This document shows positions 1 to 7,400 of a stretch of 8,933 nt of DNA, piece after piece. Origin of the DNA: an uncultured Clostridia bacterium (lineage in GTDB: Bacteria > Bacillota > Clostridia > Lachnospirales > Lachnospiraceae). The notes below the pieces were generated by a model that saw only the letters and a list, made by a program, of their open reading frames with translations, made no database searches and was not told the origin of the DNA. Each line of letters opens with the position of its first letter. The first letter of the stretch is position 1. Where the stretch lies: positions 1-8,933 of the forward strand of contig CAMHMG010000123.1 in NCBI GenBank assembly GCA_946186175.1. Reading direction: 5' to 3'. The translations under genes and the position numbers were made by a program.

Positions 1-51
1 TGAGAAATCGTTATTACAACGATATTTCACTTAGCATGCTGTATCAGTATT

Positions 52-531
52 GTGGTAGGTCTAATTCTTACAGTAATTTTTATGAAATCTATTAATAGAG
101 ATGGAAAGATGAAGACAGAGTATGATGAGAGACAGAAGGAAGCTCGCGGAAGAGGATATATGTATGGCTTTTTCGCAACAATTATCACTAATGGACTTCT
201 GATGGTTTTATCGATATCATGTGATATTGAAGTACTGGGAATATCTTTATATTTTATACCGATACTCATTGGTATTATTGCACAGGTAACATACTGTGTT
301 TTCAACGATGCCTACGTTGGACTTAATAACAATATGACTAGATTTTTTGTAGGTATGACATTTATCACAGCATTTAATTTCTTTGTGGGAATCAAAGCTC
401 TTACAGACGGAGAGCTTATAGTTGACGGAAAGTTCCAGGGACCATTTGTTAATATTTTGTGCGGAAGCATATTCCTTATACTGATTGTTGAAATGCTTAT
501 TAAGAAGCTTATTGACCGCAATGAAGAGTAA
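52..531 (+). CDS. Five-helix membrane protein paired with an XRE regulator (function unknown, N-terminus uncertain)
   Basis: From the GTG at 52 this gives 159 residues. Hydrophobic segments lie at about residues 2-12 (cut short), 39-56, 61-84, 97-114 and 131-150. The first loop is charged and contains M-K-T-E-Y-D-E-R-Q (residues 20-28), a pattern I associate with small uncharacterised Firmicutes membrane proteins encoded beside XRE regulators. No catalytic motif is seen. The start is doubtful. The GTG has no good Shine-Dalgarno and falls inside the first membrane helix, because the same frame upstream (4-51) is open and hydrophobic (I-F-H-L-A-C-C-I-S-I-V). That upstream stretch has no ATG, GTG or TTG after the in-frame TGA at 1-3. 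A frameshift or a start outside the window is possible. The stop overlaps the ribosome binding site of the downstream XRE gene, so the two are probably co-transcribed. The reading frame is secure; the function is not. Confidence 0.75.
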   Translation: MVGLILTVIFMKSINRDGKMKTEYDERQKEARGRGYMYGFFATIITNGLLMVLSISCDIEVLGISLYFIPILIGIIAQVTYCVFNDAYVGLNNNMTRFFVGMTFITAFNFFVGIKALTDGELIVDGKFQGPFVNILCGSIFLILIVEMLIKKLIDRNEE

Positions 532-546
532 GGGGAGTGATGATAT

Positions 547-741
547 ATGAAGAATCTTCGTTTGAAGGCAGCTCGGGCGGGGCTTGATATGTCTCAGGAT
601 GATCTTGCTAAGGCTGTAGGCGTATCAAGACAGACCATAAGTGCAATAGAGAAGGGCGACTACAATCCAACTATTAATCTTTGCATCAGTGTCTGCAAGG
701 TGCTGGGAAAGACATTAGATGAGTTATTCTGGGAAGAGTAG
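547..741 (+). CDS. Small XRE-family (Cro/C1-type) HTH transcriptional regulator
   Basis: A 64-residue protein that is almost entirely one helix-turn-helix domain. The motif S-Q-D-D-L-A-K-A-V-G-V-S-R-Q-T-I-S-A-I-E-K-G (residues 16-37) is textbook XRE, followed by Y-N-P-T-I and a C-terminal L-G-K-T-L-D-E-L-F-W. There is no added sensor or dimerisation domain. An AGGGGAG Shine-Dalgarno at 531-537 lies 9 bases before the ATG and overlaps the stop of the membrane-protein gene, which supports one operon. An ATG at 540 is in another frame and can be ignored. Proteins of this size are usually dimeric repressors that often control their own operon, so control of the neighbouring membrane-protein gene is a reasonable inference. 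No operator is visible because the operon promoter lies outside the window. Confidence 0.93.
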   Translation: MKNLRLKAARAGLDMSQDDLAKAVGVSRQTISAIEKGDYNPTINLCISVCKVLGKTLDELFWEE

Positions 742-815
742 TGTATAACGAGAAACCAATGGTTGCGAATGCTATAAGAAGTTTGAAATACATCTTATAA
801 TACAATAGAATTTTG

Positions 816-856
816 AGGGAGTATATCTTAACTGATGATAAGATATGCTCCCTTTT
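816..856 (+). terminator. Hairpin terminator after the XRE gene (copy 1 of a repeated hairpin)
   Basis: The arms AGGGAGTATATCTTA (816-830) and TAAGATATGCTCCCT (839-853) pair over 15 positions with one G-U wobble, around an 8-base loop, and run into TTTT. It sits 75 bases after the XRE stop and should end that transcript. The same element recurs at 8231-8274 with 3 differences over about 40 bases. This copy has the shorter U-tract, so read-through toward the downstream operon is possible. Confidence 0.85.
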
Positions 857-1109
857 ATGTGCGCCTTGCTGCGCACGTCGCTAATTGTGCAAAAATGTTG
901 ATAAGTTGTAAAGCGAACCCACCCTGTCAGTATTACGCACCTCATGTCGATTACTGCTATTTTTGTCGAATAGGACGAAGAACCGTTGAATTTTCTAATT
1001 GTAGGATAACACGTGATTTGGTACAATTTAAATATTATAATTTGGAGGATAATATTAAGAGAAGAATTATAAATAATGTAGATATCTTAACATAGAGAGG
1101 GTTACCAAT
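857..1109 (+). other. Gene-poor leader region before the AddB-like gene
   Basis: About 250 bases with no convincing gene. The first 150 are visibly richer in G and C than the surroundings. They hold a compact hairpin, GTGCGC (859-864) pairing with GCGCAC (871-876) around a 6-base loop, but no U-tract, so this is not an obvious terminator. A frame open from an ATG at 835 to 1095 starts inside the loop of the preceding terminator, has no Shine-Dalgarno and gives a cysteine-rich product unlike a normal protein. A GGAGGA at 1044-1049 has no ATG, GTG or TTG at usable distance. I recognise no known riboswitch or leader class. Confidence 0.5.
999..1027 (+). promoter_or_regulatory. Candidate promoter for the AddB/AddA-like operon
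   Basis: An extended -10, TG-G-TACAAT (1019-1027), lies 17 bases after a weak -35-like TTGTAG (999-1004). A second TATAAT at 1036-1041 lacks a good -35. Either would place the start of transcription about 170-200 bases before the AddB-like gene, downstream of the terminator at 816-856, which is where a promoter for this operon is needed. This is prediction by consensus only. Confidence 0.4.
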
Positions 1110-1208
1110 ATGAACGATAATAATTCTGAAAGCACTATTGTTAAAAAGAGAAAGCTTAATGATGCGAGGGAATGTGAAGGTATAGTTGAGATAGAGCAGT
1201 TATTATAG
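1110..1208 (+). CDS. Possible 32-residue leader ORF upstream of the AddB-like gene
   Basis: ATG at 1110 to TAG at 1206-1208 encodes 32 residues beginning M-N-D-N-N-S-E-S-T-I-V-K-K-R-K-L. An AGAGAGG Shine-Dalgarno at 1094-1100 lies 9 bases before the ATG. It is hydrophilic, with a basic patch (K-K-R-K, residues 12-15) and an acidic C-terminal half (E-C-E-G-I-V-E-I-E-Q). There is no signal peptide or known domain. Its stop lies 19 bases before the AddB-like start, with that gene's Shine-Dalgarno between them, so if translated it would be the first cistron of the operon. I do not recognise it. It could be a leader peptide, the remnant of a truncated gene, or chance. The ribosome binding site and placement are the only support. 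Confidence 0.35.
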   Translation: MNDNNSESTIVKKRKLNDARECEGIVEIEQLL

Positions 1209-1227
1209 GATTGATAGGGGGAAAAGG

Positions 1228-4200
1228 ATGAACCTGAGCGAATTTATAAAAAACAATGAAAAAAACACAAAAATTATATTGGCAAATAAGGTTTCTGTGG
1301 GAAATGCGCTGATAAGGAGGTGCAATATTCGGGAGGGTGTACCTAGTTTTAATATAATTACTAAAACTCCGTTTGATATTGCAAAAGAGATTATAGATTC
1401 AAAAATGGCAGAAGCGGTTAATTATTTATCCCAAGAGGGTTCGGTGTATATTATGATGAATGTACTTCGGGAAATGGATAGCGATATGCTGCCTGAAAGT
1501 ACTCTTACCATGGTAACGGTGAGGGAAGTTTTGCTTCGCGTGAATGAATTGCGGGAAAATGGTGTTACTGATACATATACAGAAGTAAAAGATAAAGAAG
1601 GAAAGATAAAGGAACTTAATCGTGTTTGGGAAACTTATGAAAAAAAACTTGAGGAAGAGGAGCTTTATGACAGAAGCCGAGTTTTGTGGAAGGCAAAAGA
1701 TATTTGTGCAGAAGAGGATGTTTCAAAGCTTGTGCCTTATCTTAAAGGCGCAGTTTTGGGTAATCTTTCCACAAACAAATGGAGTGTTGCTGAAAAGGAA
1801 TTTATTGAGGCACTTATTTCAAAAACGGTGACCGGTGAAAAGAAAATTGAGTCTATAGAATTTCTTGAAGAAGAGAGTGACAAGGGACTTTCATTCTACA
1901 AGGCAAGAGGCATAACAAATGAGATACGTTATGTTGCTAAAAAAATAAAAAAGATTTCTGAAACTGAAAGTTACGGTACAGTTGCGCTATATTATTATGC
2001 TCCTGAATATATAAGTGTCTTAAAGGCAGTTTTGGATGCTAATAGGATTCCGTATTGTTTGGCTGAGGGAAGACCTACACAAGAATTGCATTTAACGCAA
2101 TTCTTTATTTCTTTGTTGGATTCTGCCAGGAAGAATTTTTTATATGAGATATTGGAGAAGGCGGTCCGTAACAGAGTGATTACTTTCGATAATGTGTTAA
2201 AGAAAAAAGGTGAATCGTCAGAGTATAATGAAGAATTAATTGAAGAACAAATTGAACAAGACTTAAATGAAGATTATGATTCAGATACAAATTTCGATGA
2301 AATGACGGAAGTAGAAATGGAGACTGAGGTATCAAAGCTGTCGGAAGCTGAAGAGGCGCACAGGGATACCGTAAAGGTAAATCCTATTCGAGGCTACAGG
2401 CGCGCGCTTTCTGCCGGCATAGGTTGGGGACGAGAAAATTATATCGATTACTATAAACGAGTAGAAGAAAATGAAAATTCTGAAGAGAATGAAAAAGTAT
2501 TTGCAAAGTTCTTGTATGATTTTGTTTCGGTCTTTGATGAAGAACTATCTATTGGAGAGATTTACCGAAAGCTTTGGGAATTTGTCCAGCTTTATACATA
2601 TGCAAAGAATCCTGAAAAAGCAGTATTAAATCAGGCGCTATATGAGAAGTGGAATGAACTGATGTTAATTGACAGTACAGGATATTCATTGAACGAAAAG
2701 ATCGAATTTATTCGGGATATGTTTGTAAATATGAAAACAGCTGACGGAACGGAAAAAGGAGAGGCTGTCTGTATTTTTCCTATGCGTGATCTTTTTGTTA
2801 TGGAAAGAAAACATAATTTTATAGTAGGATTGTCATCAACATCATTTTCCGTAAATGACAAGCAGTCACCGTTGCTTTTGGATGAGGAAAAGATAAAGTA
2901 TGTAAAAGGAGCAGGGGATTATGATAGTCCCGTCGAGATTTCTTCCCAAAATTACGAGAGATTGTCTGAAAAGGTGAAAAACAGTCTTTGCACACGGAGT
3001 TTAGAAGCCGATGTTTCAATTTCTTATTCCTACTATGATTCTGTAAATCTTAGGGATAGCAGTCCTTCTGTACTTTTTGTTGAACTTTCAGGCGGTGAAG
3101 AAATTGAGACAGCTGGATATATGGATGCGTCATATATTGTGAAAGATGACATTAAATTGTCTGTGGATGATTTGAAAGATTCCATTAAAGAAAGGGCAGA
3201 GTTAATAGAACAAGAGCGGGAGGAGAAACGAAAAAAACGGGAAGAAAAAGGAAATAGTAAAACAACGGATGCACAGAAAGAAGAACTTCCAAAAGAAGAA
3301 CTCCAAAAAGAAAACCCTAAAGAAGCTATTAAAATGAGTGCAACGGGGATCCAAGCGCTTTTGGGATGTCCGCTTATCTATTATTATCGGTATATAAAAT
3401 ACTTACGGATTGATAATCAGATGACACCGCAGGGACATGAATGGTTGAATGCATTAAATAAGGGAAATGTTTGTCATTATTTCATGGAGAAATATATGGC
3501 AAAAGCAAAGAATCCTGCCGGTGGAATTGAACAGCAATTGTTTGATGAAGCTTATGAAGAATCAGTAAAAGAGATTGAAGAAATACAGCCCGTGTATTCT
3601 GAAGTGATTAAAAATCGTGAAAAGGAATATTATAAAGAAAAGATCAAATCTTATTTGGAATTCCTTTGTAAAAAATGGAAAGAGGATTTAGACGCCGGAA
3701 AAGAGTGGAAGGTTATTGGTTGTGAACTTCATTTTGGAAGTGGTGAAGATAACGAAAAAATAAAAGTTGAATACATAGGTAAAAAGTTGGATTATAAAAT
3801 AATTCTGAATGGCTCTATTGATCGTTTGGATGGATATATGGATAAAGATGGGAGGCTTATACTCCGGATTGTAGATTATAAGACCGGAAAAAAGGAAAAT
3901 AAAATAAAAGAAGTTAAACGTGGTGTTCAGATACAGCATTATGTGTATGCAATAGCAACGAGTAATTACTTGGAGAGTGCTGAAGGTAAAGAACGTTGTA
4001 GAGATTTGTTTGGAAGAGATTATACAGAATACTGTTTTGAATGGGTGGGTTATACATTCCCATATGAGGAAAAGGAAGAAGACAGACTCTTAGATATATT
4101 GACAGATTCGTCTTGTGGCATATTTATGAATGATGGAGATGAAACCGAGCAGACGGATGAAGAGAATATTAATAAAATAATTACATCATTTCCGGATAAT

Positions 4201-4488
4201 ATTTCGGACCAGTTAGATGATATTATAGGCAATATTCAGACAGGACATGAAGATGAGGTTCAGAATATAATGGAAGAACTTATCCATGAAAAGCGAAGAT
4301 ACTTAAAATTAATGAAGGCAAAAAAGCAAGATCAAGACGAAGACAATCAAGACGATAATACAATCAAATTAGAGGCTCCGCTTAGTGAGTTTTGTGACGG
4401 TAATTATTGTATCTATAAACCGATTTGTCGTAAATGGGTGGGCTATACAGAAGAAGATACTGAAGATGATACAGAGGAGGATGAGTAA
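1228..4488 (+). CDS. addB: AddB-like subunit of an AddAB-type helicase-nuclease (PD-(D/E)XK nuclease, Fe-S clasp)
   Basis: A 1086-residue protein, close to the usual AddB length of about 1150. AddB partners AddA in cytoplasmic end-resection of double-strand breaks and cuts one strand. The helicase-like half aligns by eye with AddB: I-I-L-A-N-K (residues 16-21) and the following I-I-T-K-T-P-F-D-I-A match the strand and F-S-F-S-R-L segment that come after Walker A in Bacillus AddB, and F-I-V-G-L-S-S (about 531-537) matches its later V-L-G-A-N-D-G element. The nuclease domain has H750, E833, D865, D883-Y-K885 and Q903/Y907, all the expected RecB-type active-site positions. Cysteines C714, C1056, C1061 and C1067 fit the AddB Fe-S clasp, but the C-terminal spacing is Cx4Cx5C rather than Cx2Cx5C. 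There is no GxxGxGKT; an in-frame TAG at 1192 prevents a longer N-terminus. Acidic (about 328-377) and lysine/glutamate-rich (about 652-702) insertions are unusual. AGGGGG at 1216-1221 sets the start. RexB, which also lacks Walker A, is the main alternative name. Confidence 0.85.
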   Translation: MNLSEFIKNNEKNTKIILANKVSVGNALIRRCNIREGVPSFNIITKTPFDIAKEIIDSKMAEAVNYLSQEGSVYIMMNVLREMDSDMLPESTLTMVTVREVLLRVNELRENGVTDTYTEVKDKEGKIKELNRVWETYEKKLEEEELYDRSRVLWKAKDICAEEDVSKLVPYLKGAVLGNLSTNKWSVAEKEFIEALISKTVTGEKKIESIEFLEEESDKGLSFYKARGITNEIRYVAKKIKKISETESYGTVALYYYAPEYISVLKAVLDANRIPYCLAEGRPTQELHLTQFFISLLDSARKNFLYEILEKAVRNRVITFDNVLKKKGESSEYNEELIEEQIEQDLNEDYDSDTNFDEMTEVEMETEVSKLSEAEEAHRDTVKVNPIRGYRRALSAGIGWGRENYIDYYKRVEENENSEENEKVFAKFLYDFVSVFDEELSIGEIYRKLWEFVQLYTYAKNPEKAVLNQALYEKWNELMLIDSTGYSLNEKIEFIRDMFVNMKTADGTEKGEAVCIFPMRDLFVMERKHNFIVGLSSTSFSVNDKQSPLLLDEEKIKYVKGAGDYDSPVEISSQNYERLSEKVKNSLCTRSLEADVSISYSYYDSVNLRDSSPSVLFVELSGGEEIETAGYMDASYIVKDDIKLSVDDLKDSIKERAELIEQEREEKRKKREEKGNSKTTDAQKEELPKEELQKENPKEAIKMSATGIQALLGCPLIYYYRYIKYLRIDNQMTPQGHEWLNALNKGNVCHYFMEKYMAKAKNPAGGIEQQLFDEAYEESVKEIEEIQPVYSEVIKNREKEYYKEKIKSYLEFLCKKWKEDLDAGKEWKVIGCELHFGSGEDNEKIKVEYIGKKLDYKIILNGSIDRLDGYMDKDGRLILRIVDYKTGKKENKIKEVKRGVQIQHYVYAIATSNYLESAEGKERCRDLFGRDYTEYCFEWVGYTFPYEEKEEDRLLDILTDSSCGIFMNDGDETEQTDEENINKIITSFPDNISDQLDDIIGNIQTGHEDEVQNIMEELIHEKRRYLKLMKAKKQDQDEDNQDDNTIKLEAPLSEFCDGNYCIYKPICRKWVGYTEEDTEDDTEEDE

Positions 4489-7400
4489 TGAGAGCTGATG
4501 GAATGACAGAAGAAGAAATGCGAAAAGAAATCGAAACAAATCTCAATCTCAATATGTTTGTTGAAGCCGGAGCCGGTGCAGGAAAAACAACACTAATTGT
4601 CCGTCGTATCGTAAATATGCTATTAAGTGGAGTAGAGCCCGGAGAAATAGTGGTTATTACTTTTACAAATGCAGCAGCAGAAGAACTTCGCGGACGAATC
4701 ATCAGTAAGGTGACAGAAAGAGCAAAAGATGATCCGAAAATGGAGGATAAACTTCATCATATGAACGATATGAATATCTCCACAATACACAGTTTTTGCA
4801 ATATCCTTCTTCATGAACAGGGACTTGTGGCGAAACTTCCCATTGATTTAGAAATGCTTCAGGGGCTTGATGAAATTAAAGAAAAGAAAGAGTATTTTGA
4901 CGCCTTTTTGAATACATTAGAGAGCACAGACTGGGATGATCTTGAGGCAAACATGGGGCCTAAAGGGTCGCGTTATATAATTCGTAAAAATATGGAAGAA
5001 TTATATATGAAAATGGTGGATCTGCCCGAAGATACCAATATTATCATCCCTGAGCCTGTAGATGAAGCTGCGCAAAAGCAAGCATTTGAAATTCTGAAAG
5101 CTATAGTCTTTGGTGATTCGGTAAAAGGCATACCAACATTGGAAGAGAGGATTCTTTCTGCATTAAATGAATGCATCAAACCTGAAAAAGCCGGAGCTAT
5201 ATCTTCGCTTCCTGCTTCCTTTTCGGATGCAGAAGCAGAATATTGTGGAAAAGGAAAAGCACCATTTAAGAAGGAGATTTCTGATGTGCTTTTGGCAGAT
5301 CACACTATTGACAGTGAAAACACAGTATATAAGTTGATTCTTAATAAAGAAGAGTACACGTTTCTGTCAAAGGGCAAATTTAAAGCAATCATTGATAAGG
5401 AAAAGTTAGAAGAGGCAAACAAAAAGATCAGTGAGGAGATCAATCAGCTTCTTACCAGCAACCTTCGTGAGATGCTTCCGGTGTTAAAGTGCAAGGATGA
5501 GGAGAAGACAAGCATTACTTATCAAGAGGCATTGAATACTGAAAACGAAAAAAATGGTTATGGCATTTTAGTCGCAAGATATGCCAAAAAAGCAAGAGAA
5601 TATTACCGCGATAAATCAAAGAAAAATCGTATTACAAATGACAGATTGCTTGAACTTACCAGAGATCTGATCTTAAATGAAAATAAGAGTGCTTTGGAAT
5701 ATTTTTCAAAGAAATATACCCGTTTTTTTGTGGATGAGTTTCAGGATACGGATCGTATTCAGGAATCATTTATTTATCGCCTGGCAACAGAAGTAAATGA
5801 TGAATCGAAACTTAAAGATGGGGCACTATTTGTGGTGGGAGATCCCAAACAGTCTATTTATAGATTTCGTGGAGCGCAGCCAGCAGTATATTTTTATACT
5901 AAGTCAAAGATGGAAAATCTCGATAACTCAAAGGTATATGAATTATCATACAATTATCGTTCTAATTCGGATGTTATAAGCTGGGTGAACGATAAATTTG
6001 AAGAGGCAGATAAAATAACACCTATCGTGGATGAAGAAGGTATATCCTATACATATCAGAGGATGACTGAAATAAAGCAGGCGGCAGAGGCAGACAATGT
6101 AGTTAGCGGCGTGTATCACCTAGGACTACCTGATGCTGAGCGTCATATAGGAAAAGTGACAAGAAGTTTAAAGACAAAGACTGAAAGTCTTGATGGATAT
6201 GTATATAATTCCGGTGAATCTGATGATGACATAAGAAATGTTGTCAACTTAATTCTTGACCTTACAAAAAAAGATAAAGATGGAAAAGGTTATTTTAAGA
6301 TTACTCGTTATAATGATGATCATCAACCTTATGCTGATGATATCAAGCGGTCTGATTTTCTGCTGATCAGTCATAATAAAAAGAGGATGGAAGCTTATGT
6401 TATGGCAATGAAGAAAAGCGGAATCCCGGTTGTGCTTGATGGCGAGGAGGACATGAAGGCGGATAAAGGACTTGTAGTATATGTAAGATTGTATCAATAT
6501 CTTGTAAATCCACGAGATTCGTTTTACAGAATAGGTGCAGAGGAAGCGTTAAGAGAGACCATACATATAAAAAACGAAAAAGAATTACATGAATTATCTG
6601 AAAGGATATTGGATTGTTTATATGAGGACGCTAAGTCTATGAGTGCGTATGGAATGGCAGAATATCTCGAGCGCCAGGTATCGGTACTCTTTGATAAAAA
6701 TATTGCTGTAAGCCAAGTAAAAACACTTAGTTCACAGGCTCATATCAGACAGATGATAGAAAATCTCTGTGTAAAGGTGACAGGAACCGGCATCGAATTT
6801 GCGGAGGCAATGCAGGAATATCTGGATACAAAGGTAGAACATGAACTGTCTCTTGATAAAGAACTTGATGCTGTGCGATTTATGAATCTGCATAAGACAA
6901 AGGGTTTAGAGGGGAATATTGTTATTATTTTGGATAGACAGGGTAATGACGAGTTTGCAGTTACAGATTGTATGGATGAAAACAGATATTACCCGGGAGC
7001 ATCTTTTTGGACAGCATTAAAAAAATACAATGAAATACAGGAAAAAGCAAAAAAATCCGAAGGTGCAGAATTCCATCGTTTGGAGTATGTGGCAGTTACT
7101 CGTGCTGCACAGGCTGTGATTTTTATGGAGGTGCTTAAAAGGAATGGATTGTTTGCCAAACAGATACTGACCGGACCAATTGATAAAAAGGAATTAGATG
7201 CTACGCAATTAGAGGACGCGATTCAGAATAAAACAATATATAAAAGTATGGATAAAAAATCATATTCATATAAAATTTGTCAATCTTATAATATAAGAGA
7301 GATTATTAATAACATTATTCCTAAAGACAAGATAGTTAATAAGCCATATGAGGCGGATAATCCAAAATCATACACTGCCAGACAGGATGACTATGCAAGC

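Noticed and set aside
859..876. GC hairpin as a second terminator
   Set aside because: The stem is only 6 bp and no U-run follows it.
1082..1091. Third partial copy of the terminator hairpin (shared ATATCTTAAC)
   Set aside because: Only 10 AT-rich bases match and the complementary arm is missing, so chance is sufficient.
835..1095. 86-codon open frame between the terminator and the AddB-like gene
   Set aside because: It starts within the loop of the hairpin terminator, has no Shine-Dalgarno, runs across the predicted promoter and encodes a cysteine-rich sequence with no recognisable domain.
4382..4702. 106-codon minus-strand open frame across the addB/addA junction
   Set aside because: It is antisense to the Fe-S cysteines of one gene and the Walker A of the other, with no ribosome binding site support.
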